Shown here: one piece after another, positions 1 through 6,139 of the stretch | Layout: every line of letters begins with the position of its first letter | How positions within the stretch are numbered: the stretch's first letter is position 1 | NCBI GenBank assembly: GCA_020052325.1 | Contig: JAGVPF010000070.1 | Span: 1-7,765, forward strand | DNA from: an archaeon | Lineage (GTDB): Archaea; Micrarchaeota; Micrarchaeia; Anstonellales; Bilamarchaeaceae | Length of the DNA: 7,765 bases | Direction of reading: 5' to 3' | Translations under genes and position numbers: made by a program | Notes under the pieces: model-generated | Seen by the model: only the letters and a program-made list of their open reading frames with translations | Databases searched by the model: none | What the model was told of the DNA's origin: nothing

Positions 1-645
1 CGGCGCTGCCAGGGGGAGTACGGCGCGAAGCTGGATTCGGATTTCCCTCCGATTATAGTGTACAGCATGCCGGTCCCGGATGTAGTGGAAGAAGGGAGCG
101 ACGACAAGGCGGTGCTTGCGCTTCTGGATGCGGGAATCGGGAAGCTTGCCGGGGCGGGGGCGTCCTTCTCCTTCATAGCATGCAACACGATGCAGGGATT
201 CGTGCCCGCGCTGCGGAAAAAATACGAGATGCTCTCGCTTGTGGAGGAGACGGTCGCGTGCGCGAAGCAAAGCGGCATCCGGAACTGGGGGCTGCTGGGC
301 ACTGAGGTGACGCTCCGCAAGGGGTACTACCAGCGCGCGCTTTCGGATTCGCTCATCAGACCGGTCGTTCCGGATAAGGGGGGGCAGGCCCAAGTCACGA
401 AGGCAATTCGTGAGATTCTCTCCGGAACCGATATCGCGAGGCCGAAGGAGCGGTTGCGGTCAGTTGCACGGGCGCTTTCTTTCGAAGGCGCGGAAGGCGT
501 CATCCTCGCCTGCACGGACCTGCCGATTGCCATCGGCACCCAGGATGCCCTCATGCCAGTCCTCGATACCGCCGATATCTCCGCGAACGCCGCCCTCCTC
601 CGCTGGCGCAAGGAGCGGGGCATGGGGTGCAAATCCCCTTTTTAA
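1..645 (+). CDS. Aspartate/glutamate racemase family protein (5' end outside window)
   Basis: The frame is open from base 1, so the gene starts upstream; 214 residues are visible. Members of this family (RacX/YgeA type, about 230 aa) interconvert L- and D-aspartate or glutamate without PLP, using two cysteines as acid and base. Both are present: Cys61 in IACNT and Cys171 in LACTDLP (counting from the first codon of the window). The visible start, ending in IIVYSMPVPDV, matches the part of the fold after the first strand, so roughly 20-30 residues are missing. The residue after the Asn-Thr-Met of the first motif is Gln where many relatives have His, so substrate preference may differ. There is no signal peptide or membrane segment in what is visible, so it should be cytosolic. 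The stop lies 23 nt before hisS on the same strand. The family is clear; the substrate is not. Confidence 0.85.
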   Translation, partial: RRCQGEYGAKLDSDFPPIIVYSMPVPDVVEEGSDDKAVLALLDAGIGKLAGAGASFSFIACNTMQGFVPALRKKYEMLSLVEETVACAKQSGIRNWGLLGTEVTLRKGYYQRALSDSLIRPVVPDKGGQAQVTKAIREILSGTDIARPKERLRSVARALSFEGAEGVILACTDLPIAIGTQDALMPVLDTADISANAALLRWRKERGMGCKSPF

Positions 646-663
646 CATATGTTGAGGAAGTGA
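639..663 (+). promoter_or_regulatory. Candidate hisS promoter and ribosome binding site
   Basis: TTTTTAACATATG (639-651) resembles an archaeal TATA box and overlaps the stop of the racemase gene. Its centre is about 26 nt before the ATG at 669, which would give a leaderless hisS transcript. GAGG at 654-657, within GAGGAAGTGA, is also a passable Shine-Dalgarno site about 11 nt before the same ATG and would serve if hisS is read from the upstream gene. Both signals support 669 over the in-frame GTG at 627. Confidence 0.45.
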
Positions 664-668
664 TTCCT

Positions 669-1901
669 ATGAAGCTCACACCCAAAGGAATGCGGGACAT
701 CGGCCCCGAAGACATGTTTGTCCGGGAGGAAGTCATGGGCAAAATCCGGGCTATCTTCCAGTCATATGGCTACCGGCCCCTCGAAACCCCGGCCCTCGAA
801 TACCTTGATACGCTGCGGGCCAAAGCCGGCCCCGAAGTGGACAAGCAGATTTTCGTCATAGACGGGAACGAATACGGCCTCCGTTTCGACCTCACCGTGC
901 CCCTTGCGCGCTACGCGGCATCCGCAGATACGCCAAAACCGTTCAAGCGCTACGCAATCGACGTCGTGTGGAGGCGGGAAGAGCCGCAAAGGGGCAGGTT
1001 CCGCGAGTTCTACCAGGCCGATGCCGACATCATCGGGAGCGCGTCCATGCGCTGCGAGGCCGAACTCCTTTCACTGGCACGTGATGTGTGCCTGTCTTTT
1101 GGCTTCGACAAGCCGAAGATAATGCTGAACAACCGGAAGATACTCGACGGCATCGCATCCGCGCTCGGCGTAGAGGGCGAAGCCAGAGGGGAGGTTTTCC
1201 GCGTACTTGACAAGCTGGACAAGATTGGGGAGGCCGAAGTCGGGAAGCTCCTCCGCGAGATTCTGGGCGGAAAATCGGATGAGCTGCTTAAAATCATACG
1301 CGCAGGGGGCGACAACAACAGCAGGCTTGCTTTGGCGGAAAAATACAGCATTGACGGTGCAAAGGAGGTCCGGGAAATCCTCTCGATGTGCGATTTCGAG
1401 GTGGAATTCGACCTTTTCCTGGTCCGGGGCATGGGCTACTACACGGGCCCGGTCTATGAAATCAAGCTAAGCCCGGATATCGGGACGGTCATCGCAGGCG
1501 GCCGGTACGACGACCTGCTTGGCGTCTATGGCCAGCCTTCCCCGGCAACGGGCATATCCGTCGGCATCGAACGCCTCGTCACGCTGATAACCGAGCGGGG
1601 GGCAAAGCCCAAAAGGACCGACAGCGTCGTGCTGGTCGCCGCCGTGAAGCCGGAATTCTATCCGGATGCCGTTAAAGCCGCCGCAAGGTTCCGAAGCGAA
1701 GGCATCCCGTGCGAGACGGATTTGAACGAGCGCGCCCTCCGCAAGCAGCTCGACTACGCGAACGCCCTTTCAATCCCGTATGTGGCCGTAATAGGCGCAA
1801 AGGAATTGGAAAGCGGGACGGTCACGCTCCGGGAGATGTCATCCGGGAAGGAGTCCCAAATCCCGCTCGCGCAGGCGCTTGAGAACCTACGGAGGCGGTA
1901 G
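669..1901 (+). CDS. hisS: Histidyl-tRNA synthetase
   Basis: Encodes a 410-residue class II aminoacyl-tRNA synthetase that charges tRNA-His with histidine in the cytosol. The N-terminus (KLTPKGMRDIGPEDMF) is typical. Motif 2 lies at about residues 92-123 and includes WRREEPQRGRFREFYQ. The histidine-binding segment LVRGMGYYTG is at 251-260, GGRYDDLLG at 277-285, and motif 3 (GISVGIERL) at 295-303. The remaining 100 or so residues form the anticodon-binding domain. All segments are present and the length is normal, which argues for a true HisRS rather than the HisZ regulatory paralog. One oddity is Gly in place of the usual Asp in the RGLDYY-type segment; the catalytic-type Arg253 is kept. An in-frame GTG at 627 would add 14 residues that overlap the racemase gene, so ATG 669 is preferred. 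The next gene starts 1 nt after the stop, indicating a shared transcript. Confidence 0.96.
   Translation: MKLTPKGMRDIGPEDMFVREEVMGKIRAIFQSYGYRPLETPALEYLDTLRAKAGPEVDKQIFVIDGNEYGLRFDLTVPLARYAASADTPKPFKRYAIDVVWRREEPQRGRFREFYQADADIIGSASMRCEAELLSLARDVCLSFGFDKPKIMLNNRKILDGIASALGVEGEARGEVFRVLDKLDKIGEAEVGKLLREILGGKSDELLKIIRAGGDNNSRLALAEKYSIDGAKEVREILSMCDFEVEFDLFLVRGMGYYTGPVYEIKLSPDIGTVIAGGRYDDLLGVYGQPSPATGISVGIERLVTLITERGAKPKRTDSVVLVAAVKPEFYPDAVKAAARFRSEGIPCETDLNERALRKQLDYANALSIPYVAVIGAKELESGTVTLREMSSGKESQIPLAQALENLRRR
1891..1895 (+). promoter_or_regulatory. Shine-Dalgarno site fixing a TTG start
   Basis: GGAGG lies inside the last codons of hisS, 7 nt before TTG 1903. This strong site selects TTG 1903 as the start of the HisA-like gene over the in-frame TTG at 1879, and suggests that its translation is coupled to that of hisS. 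Confidence 0.7.
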
Positions 1902-1902
1902 T

Positions 1903-2409
1903 TTGCGAATCCCGTCCGTATTCCTTCAGGACAAGCAGGCGTTCCGCAAAGAGGGCGGCATCCTCCGCCTTATCGGCAAGCCGCTGGACTACGCCAAGGG
2001 ACAGAAGGAATCCGGCTGCAAGCTCATACATATCATCGACATGGACGCCTTGAACGGCATGCCGAAGAACCTGGACGTATATGACAACCTGACATACATC
2101 ATAAACGTGGAAGTCGAGTGCGCCCCGCAGCAGGATATCATAACCCGGCTGCTGCGCCTCAAATGCCGCGTCGTCCTTCCTCCATCGGCCGATATCCTTT
2201 CCAAGACGGAGAAAAAGCTTCTCGTCGCAAAAATCCCCAAGGGTTACTCCGGGGATGCCGAAGGCTTCCATGACGTCATCCTTGAGGATGCCACCGATGC
2301 GGAAGTGATGCGCTTCTCAAAACTCGGCAAAAGGGTTATCATATACGAGAAGGATGAGGGAAAGATAAAAGAAAAGGGCGGGATTTTCGGCGTCATTTCT
2401 TCTTCATGA
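1903..2409 (+). CDS. HisA-like TIM-barrel relative, short and probably non-catalytic as an isomerase
   Basis: A 168-aa protein with a TTG start. Residues 3-15 (IPSVFLQDKQAFR) align by eye with the first strand of HisA (IPAIDL-D-G--VR), and residues 38-62, with HIIDMDALNG and a following Asn, match the LHVVDLDGA-G---N strand of HisA/HisF. The later stretch CRVVLPPSADI resembles the following strand of the barrel. HisA is about 240 aa, so this is a shortened barrel. The catalytic first-strand Asp is replaced by Phe7, and the second-half catalytic Asp region is not recognisable. A role as ProFAR isomerase is therefore unlikely; a ligand-binding or structural role is possible. There is no signal peptide. 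It is joined to hisS by a 1-nt gap with a strong ribosome binding site. Its 3' end overlaps the convergent ATPase gene by 17 nt. The fold assignment is my reading of motifs only. Confidence 0.7.
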   Translation: MRIPSVFLQDKQAFRKEGGILRLIGKPLDYAKGQKESGCKLIHIIDMDALNGMPKNLDVYDNLTYIINVEVECAPQQDIITRLLRLKCRVVLPPSADILSKTEKKLLVAKIPKGYSGDAEGFHDVILEDATDAEVMRFSKLGKRVIIYEKDEGKIKEKGGIFGVISSS

Positions 2410-3298
2410 TTTTGTTCTTGGCCTCAGCAAGGCGCGCAGCAAGGGCAGGGGTTATCTTGATCGGGCCTCCTTTTGCCATAGGACTGGTGGGCGCCTTCGG
2501 TTTTGTCGGCGGCACCATCCGCAGGGTCCTGCCCGTCCTCTCCGCCTCCTTCTTTTCGGCAGGCGGCGCCGATGCGGGCGTTTTTGCCCCGCTCGGCTTG
2601 GGCTGGCCGCTTGAGATTGTGAAGCCTTTGCTGCTAAGCATGGCCGGGTATGAGCGCGAAGAATGCGCGACACCCTTCATCTTGACGACCTCGACAAAGC
2701 GCGAGCGTTCCATGGTCCGCTCGTCATACTTGTAGAACAGGTTTATCCAGCCGTCTGTGAAGCTCTCAATCCCGAACTCCGAGCTCGGCCTCGAGCCCGA
2801 ATGGATTTTCACATCCTCAGACACAATCAGCGTGGTGACGTTCCATTTCCGCAGATTCTCGATGAACTTCAGGAATCCCATCTTGCGCTCGTCATCGCCC
2901 TTGAAATACAGCGCAATCGGCATCACGGAATCTATCACGACCCTCTTCACTCCCGTGCTGTTGATTATCTCCGAGATGGATGCGGACTGGTTGAGCACCT
3001 GGTCCACTTCGTGTATCGGGTAGTCGAGGAGGATGAATTTCCGGTCGCGCTCAAGGGCTGCAAAATCCATCTCGAAGCCGCCCATGTGGAAGTAGAAATC
3101 GCGCCTGCTTTCCTCTATCGATATGTACAGTCCCGGCTCGTTGGACTGCACCGCCCCGTTGTGGAGGAACTGCGCGGCGAACGTGCTTTTGCCGGCCCCG
3201 GTCGGCCCGCTTACCGTGATTATCGAGCCCTCGAGGATGCCCCCGCCAAGCACTTCGTCAAGGCCGTCTATTCCGCTTTTAATGAATTTTCGTTCCAT
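2393..3298 (-). CDS. KaiC-like RecA-superfamily ATPase with a low-complexity C-terminal tail
   Basis: Encodes 301 residues with one RecA/KaiC domain. FIKSGIDGLDEVLGGGI is the usual lead-in, Walker A (GPTGAGKST) is at 31-39, the catalytic Glu pair of the IEES motif at 62-63, and Walker B (RVVIDS) ends in Asp123. Archaeal single-domain KaiC/RAD55-like ATPases are widespread and are linked to signalling and motility or remain uncharacterised; no clock function is implied. Residues from about 230 to 285 form a Pro/Ala/Lys-rich, probably disordered linker, and the end is a basic helix finishing in Lys-Lys-Lys. The ATG at 3298 is chosen because GGAGG (3311-3307) lies 8 nt before it; a GTG at 3319 in frame would include the ribosome binding site itself. 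It lies downstream of the conserved hypothetical gene on the same strand and converges on the HisA-like gene. Confidence 0.88.
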   Translation of the reverse strand: MERKFIKSGIDGLDEVLGGGILEGSIITVSGPTGAGKSTFAAQFLHNGAVQSNEPGLYISIEESRRDFYFHMGGFEMDFAALERDRKFILLDYPIHEVDQVLNQSASISEIINSTGVKRVVIDSVMPIALYFKGDDERKMGFLKFIENLRKWNVTTLIVSEDVKIHSGSRPSSEFGIESFTDGWINLFYKYDERTMERSRFVEVVKMKGVAHSSRSYPAMLSSKGFTISSGQPKPSGAKTPASAPPAEKKEAERTGRTLRMVPPTKPKAPTSPMAKGGPIKITPALAARLAEAKNKIMKKK

Positions 3299-3306
3299 GA
3301 AAATTT

Positions 3307-3311
3307 CCTCC
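3307..3311 (-). promoter_or_regulatory. Shine-Dalgarno site of the KaiC-like gene
   Basis: GGAGG on the minus strand, 8 nt before ATG 3298. It implies a leadered transcript, so transcription must begin upstream of about 3315. The TATA-like ATTATACC nearest the gene (3330-3323) would start RNA at about 3300, which is too late to include this site. Confidence 0.7.
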
Positions 3312-3336
3312 TGCTTCACACCGGTATAATCTTCCT

Positions 3337-3392
3337 ATTGGAGCGCTTTCGCGCTCCAATGGACCACGGAACGGTTCGCCGTTCCGTTGGTC
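3337..3392 (-). repeat. Pair of abutting hairpins upstream of the KaiC-like gene
   Basis: Two inverted repeats are separated by one base. The first (3337-3360) has perfect 10-bp arms ATTGGAGCGC/GCGCTCCAAT around a 4-nt loop. Read on the minus strand, the direction of the ATPase transcript, the loop is GAAA closed by C-G, a classic GNRA tetraloop. The second (3362-3392) has a 13-bp stem with a single bulged T (3387) and a 4-nt loop (TTCG on plus, CGAA on minus). If the transcript starts near the TATA box at 3480-3473, both lie in a leader of about 150 nt, ending 25 nt before the ribosome binding site. They could be an RNA structure, a terminator-like element or DNA operators. The same two hairpin types recur at 6140-6249. 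Confidence 0.8.
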
Positions 3393-3472
3393 ATCAAACG
3401 TCATCCTGTCTTCGTCCGATAGACGGTTTCATGAAGCTTCAGCCGGTATTTTTTCCTAAATCAACACCATCC

Positions 3473-3480
3473 ATAAATAT
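3473..3480 (-). promoter_or_regulatory. Candidate TATA box for the KaiC-like gene
   Basis: The minus strand reads GAAAATATTTATGG just after the stop of the upstream gene, a reasonable BRE plus TATA arrangement. A start about 25 nt downstream gives a leader of about 150 nt containing both hairpins. A competing candidate, AGGAAGATTATACC (3336-3323), sits directly after the hairpins but is too close to the ribosome binding site. The rest of the 3393-3472 gap shows no gene beyond two tiny ORFs of 11 and 12 codons. Confidence 0.35.
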
Positions 3481-3485
3481 TTTCT

Positions 3486-3980
3486 TCACTCCTTCTTCTC
3501 TCTCTTGAGGATTTTCTTCCCCATCTCCGCCCTTTTCATCAGGTTCTCCTGAAGCTGGAGTATCTCCTCCGGTTTTGAGAGCTTCAGGAGGATGTACTTC
3601 TTATACTCGGCTGTTGTCGCCGACATGGTCCCGAGCAGGTCATGTGCCGCGCTGAGAGGAAGCCGTATCTCGTCCGGCCTTAGAATCTCGACCGAATACG
3701 GGCTGTGGGCCATGCAGATGCCGGCCAGGGTGGCGAAATCCCGTGTCAGTATCTTCACTTCGACGGCACCGGACCAGTTCTTCCCCTCCCCGCCGTCTTT
3801 CGGCTCGTCAATCTCGCCGAGCGCGAACACCACTCCCTCCTTCTGGATGAGCGTGTTGACGAACCCGACCCCGAGCTCCTGCACGAGCTCCTTGGTCCTG
3901 GCATGGAGGTCGAAATAGAGCATGGCGAGTATGCCGCCGCTTGCGACGGTATCCTTTGTGAGCTTCTCAACGTCAGACAT
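3486..3980 (-). CDS. Conserved-looking hypothetical protein, 164 aa
   Basis: I do not recognise a named family with certainty. The protein is cytosolic by composition, with no signal peptide or membrane segment. It has a hydrophobic, well-ordered body: an N-terminal helical region with KELVQELGVGFVNTLIQKEG, then GEIDEP, a strand-like VEVKILTRDFATLAGICM, then the segment YSVEILRPDEIRLPLS, and a helical Lys/Glu-rich C-terminus. Its composition is like that of a real domain, not an out-of-frame shadow. ATG 3980 is chosen over the upstream in-frame start at 4028 because a TATA box is centred about 26 nt before it, giving a leaderless message. It diverges from nop5 and is followed by the KaiC-like ATPase 187 nt downstream on the same strand, so a shared role with the ATPase is possible but unproven. 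Confidence 0.8.
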   Translation of the reverse strand: MSDVEKLTKDTVASGGILAMLYFDLHARTKELVQELGVGFVNTLIQKEGVVFALGEIDEPKDGGEGKNWSGAVEVKILTRDFATLAGICMAHSPYSVEILRPDEIRLPLSAAHDLLGTMSATTAEYKKYILLKLSKPEEILQLQENLMKRAEMGKKILKREKKE

Positions 3981-4002
3981 GGCATTATTTCCAAGTAAAC
4001 GC

Positions 4003-4010
4003 TTTAAAAT
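4003..4010. promoter_or_regulatory. Shared divergent TATA box (hypothetical gene / nop5)
   Basis: TTTAAAAT contains the self-complementary core TTTAAA. On the minus strand, GGGTATTTTAAAGC has its centre about 26 nt from ATG 3980, the leaderless distance. On the plus strand, CGCTTTAAAATACCC would start RNA near 4031, leaving a leader of about 13 nt that contains AGGTG (4034-4038), 6 nt before the nop5 ATG at 4045. It is the only strong A/T box in the 64-nt gap, so one box may serve both genes, one leaderless and one with a ribosome binding site. Confidence 0.55.
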
Positions 4011-4044
4011 ACCCTTCTGGCATCTCATTTACCAGGTGCTATTT

Positions 4045-5028
4045 ATGCGTGATAAAAGACCTCAAGGCAACAACCGTGGATTTCGTGGAAAGCCGTCGTT
4101 CCGCCGCGGCCCCCCGGGCGGGGACAGGGAAGAGCGCGGAGACCGCGGGGACCGCGAAGACTGGTTCGACAAGCGCGCCCGCTTCATGAAAAAAGCGAGG
4201 ACCACGGTCATGCAGGCTCTCCGCAGCCGCGACATGCTCCTTGCGAGCGTGACGCGCTCGATTGAGGACCTCGACAAGTCAATCAACCTCCTTGGCGAGC
4301 GCTTCGAGGACTGGTATGGCATATACCTCCCGGAGCTGAAGGCCGAGGACAAGATGCAGTACTGCAACGCGGCCCTCATAATCGACCGCGACAACGTGGA
4401 TGAGAAGGGCATAGCCGCGGTCCTTGGCCAGAAGAAGGCGACCGAGCTTCTCGAATCATCGAAAAACTCGCTTGGCGCAAAGCTTTCGCAAAAAGACCAT
4501 TCGGAATGCCTTTCAATGGCCCGCTCCATACTCGCACTCGACAAGCTCCGCAAGGACTACGAGGCGTACCAGAAGGAGCTTGCCAACGAACTGTGCCCCA
4601 ACATGTCCGATGTGGGGGGCGCTGACATAGCGGCAAAGCTCGTGTCCCATGTGGGCACCCTCGCAAGGCTCGCAATCCTCCCGGCAAGCGCCATACAGGT
4701 GCTGGGCGCCGAGAAGGCGCTCTTCAAGCACCTGAAAAACAAGCGCATTCCGCCGCCGAAACACGGGATAATATTCCAGCACGTGCGGATTTCAAGCTCG
4801 CCAAAGGCCGTCCGCGGGAAAGTCGCCCGCGTCCTTGCCAACCAGCTCTGCCTCGCGGCCAAAGCCGATGCATTCAGCAAGAGGAGCATATCCCCGATGC
4901 TGAAGAAGAAGTTCGACGACCGCTACGCGCAGATAATGAAGGAATACGAGGCGCATAAGTTGGCCAAGCCCGCAGCGCCGGGCCCCGCACAAGGCCCCGC
5001 GCAGGCCAAGGCACCCGGGAACGAATGA
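4045..5028 (+). CDS. nop5: Nop5/Nop56-family C/D-box sRNP core protein with unusual N-terminus
   Basis: Encodes 327 residues. Archaeal Nop5 bridges L7Ae-bound C/D guide RNA and the methyltransferase fibrillarin in the particle that 2'-O-methylates rRNA and tRNA. Visible domains: an Arg/Gly/Asp-rich tail (1-40) with RGG-like spacing; a helical coiled-coil region from about 45 with ERFEDWYGIYLPEL at 85-98; and a NOP domain with LPASAIQVLGAEKALFKHL and, ending at 246, PPPKHGIIFQH. A Pro/Ala-rich tail covers 306-327. The usual N-terminal fibrillarin-binding domain of about 100 residues is not evident; only about 45 residues precede the helix leading into the coiled coil. ATG 4045 is favoured because AGGTG lies 6 nt upstream and an extension to 3922 would run back through the divergent gene. 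The stop overlaps the next start (ATGA), indicating an operon. Prp31-like relatives are the main alternative within the family. Confidence 0.9.
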   Translation: MRDKRPQGNNRGFRGKPSFRRGPPGGDREERGDRGDREDWFDKRARFMKKARTTVMQALRSRDMLLASVTRSIEDLDKSINLLGERFEDWYGIYLPELKAEDKMQYCNAALIIDRDNVDEKGIAAVLGQKKATELLESSKNSLGAKLSQKDHSECLSMARSILALDKLRKDYEAYQKELANELCPNMSDVGGADIAAKLVSHVGTLARLAILPASAIQVLGAEKALFKHLKNKRIPPPKHGIIFQHVRISSSPKAVRGKVARVLANQLCLAAKADAFSKRSISPMLKKKFDDRYAQIMKEYEAHKLAKPAAPGPAQGPAQAKAPGNE

Positions 5029-5660
5029 TCGCCATGAAGATTCTTGCGTTTTCCGACCTCCACGATGAGGAGGCGGCCCTGGATTCGCTAGAAAAATTGG
5101 CGCCATCCTATGACCGCATCTTCATCTGCGGGGACATAACCCATAGCAGGTCGTTTGCGGAATCCGTGATAAAATCGCTTCCGAATTCACTGATTATCCC
5201 GGGGAACTGGGACAGCCGGATTGTGAACGATTATCTTTCCGAAAAATCCCAGTGGCTGCACGAGCGGAGGGTGGAGCTTGGCAGCGGGCTTAACGCCGTC
5301 GGGTTCGGGTTCAGCCCGCCGACGCCGTTTTATACGTTTGGCGAGATTGGCGAGGACGAGATATACTCGCGCATGTCCAGGCTTCCAATCGACCGCAATA
5401 CGCTCCTCCTGCTCCACTGCCCCCCTAAAGGGCATTTCGATCTGGTGCATCTAATCCGGCGCATAGGCAGCGCCTCGATACTCAAAATCATCGAGGAAAA
5501 AAAGCCGCTTGCGGCATTTTTCGGCCACGTGCACGAGCACATGGGGACCGAGAAATTCGGGCCAACCGAGCTAATCAAGCTCCCCCCGGCCAATTCCATG
5601 CGCGCGGCATCAGTTACCATCGTGGATAAAAGAATTACCACCGAATTCATATCACTGTGA
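5025..5660 (+). CDS. Metallophosphoesterase (calcineurin-like)
   Basis: A 211-aa phosphoesterase of the MJ0936/YfcE-like type, with two metal ions expected in the active site. All signature blocks are present: SDLHD (10-14, Asp-x-His), GD (36-37), GNWD (60-63, where Trp replaces the common His or Cys of GNHD/GNCD), His131 in LLLLHCPP, and GHVHE (167-171). Such proteins hydrolyse phosphodiesters or phosphomonoesters; the substrate cannot be read from sequence. There is no signal peptide, so it is cytosolic. The start is either ATG 5025, overlapping the nop5 stop by 4 nt, or ATG 5034, which gives the more typical MKILAFSDLH beginning; neither has a strong ribosome binding site. Position within the nop5 operon suggests translational coupling, and RNA metabolism is a possible but unproven setting. 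Confidence 0.92.
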   Translation: MIAMKILAFSDLHDEEAALDSLEKLAPSYDRIFICGDITHSRSFAESVIKSLPNSLIIPGNWDSRIVNDYLSEKSQWLHERRVELGSGLNAVGFGFSPPTPFYTFGEIGEDEIYSRMSRLPIDRNTLLLLHCPPKGHFDLVHLIRRIGSASILKIIEEKKPLAAFFGHVHEHMGTEKFGPTELIKLPPANSMRAASVTIVDKRITTEFISL

Positions 5661-5664
5661 AACC

Positions 5665-6060
5665 ATGCGCTCAATAACTGTCAGGGTCGTCCGGCCATCC
5701 GAGATGGATGTTGCGAAGTGCTTCATACGGAGCGTATTCCCTGACGCCATGGTGCAGGTCACCGATGACGACACCCTCCTCCTTGCCGAATTCGGCGGGC
5801 GCATGGTGGGGTTCGCGCACATCGTGGACGACGGTGAGAAGATTCTCCTCCAGGGGATTGGCGTCGACAAATCCATGCGGGGCCAGGGCGTCGGGACGAT
5901 ACTGCTCGAGCATATCCTCGATACGCTGCAGGACACCGAACGCCCGCTTTTTCTGAAAACAAAGGCGATGAACCCGGCAATCGACCTATACATGCGCTAC
6001 GGCTTCATGCTAAAAAAATTCGGCGATGTCCACGTGCTGGTGAAGATGCCGAACTCCTGA
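5665..6060 (+). CDS. GNAT-family N-acetyltransferase
   Basis: A 131-aa single-domain acetyltransferase that should use acetyl-CoA. The core strand and motif A read LLQGIGVDKSMRGQGVG, with the pyrophosphate-binding R-G-Q-G-V-G at 72-77. The segment NPAIDLYMRYGF (103-114) is the usual motif B, with the Tyr and Gly-Phe that close the fold. The N-terminus VRVVRPSEMD is typical of the family. The length is slightly below the usual 140-160 residues but the fold looks complete. The substrate (protein N-terminus, small molecule or other) is not apparent. It begins 4 nt after the phosphoesterase stop, with GTGA at 5657-5660 as a weak ribosome binding site, so it is the last gene of the nop5 operon. 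T-rich tracts follow its stop. Confidence 0.9.
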   Translation: MRSITVRVVRPSEMDVAKCFIRSVFPDAMVQVTDDDTLLLAEFGGRMVGFAHIVDDGEKILLQGIGVDKSMRGQGVGTILLEHILDTLQDTERPLFLKTKAMNPAIDLYMRYGFMLKKFGDVHVLVKMPNS

Positions 6061-6069
6061 CAATCCGCC

Positions 6070-6085
6070 TTTTTAATACTTTTTG
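6070..6085 (+). promoter_or_regulatory. T-rich tract: operon terminator and/or TATA box for a non-coding transcript
   Basis: Two T5 runs follow the GNAT stop within 25 nt, as in archaeal U-rich termination. The same bases, CCGCCTTTTTAATAC, also resemble BRE plus TATA. A promoter here would start RNA near 6100, ahead of the hairpin array at 6140-6249. The sequence cannot separate the two readings. Confidence 0.35.
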
Positions 6086-6139
6086 GGGATATCAACTACA
6101 ACTTGGAAAAACCCAAGATTCCCTCAGGAAGTTTTGATG

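Noticed and set aside
327..632. Minus-strand ORF of 101 codons opposite the racemase, and similar antisense frames under hisS, nop5 and the HEAT-like gene.
   Set aside because: They lie opposite genes with clear family motifs and show only low-complexity Arg/Ser/Pro-rich translations typical of GC-rich antisense frames.
3394..3474. Two tiny minus-strand ORFs in the leader of the KaiC-like gene (MDGVDLGKNTG and MKPSIGRRQDDV).
   Set aside because: Neither has a good ribosome binding site, and 11-12 codon ORFs are expected by chance; conservation data would be needed to call leader peptides.
2663..3508. A 281-codon plus-strand open frame opposite the KaiC-like gene.
   Set aside because: The minus strand has a complete ATPase domain with Walker motifs; the plus-strand frame has no motif, runs through the hairpins and is a shadow caused by GC-rich codon use.
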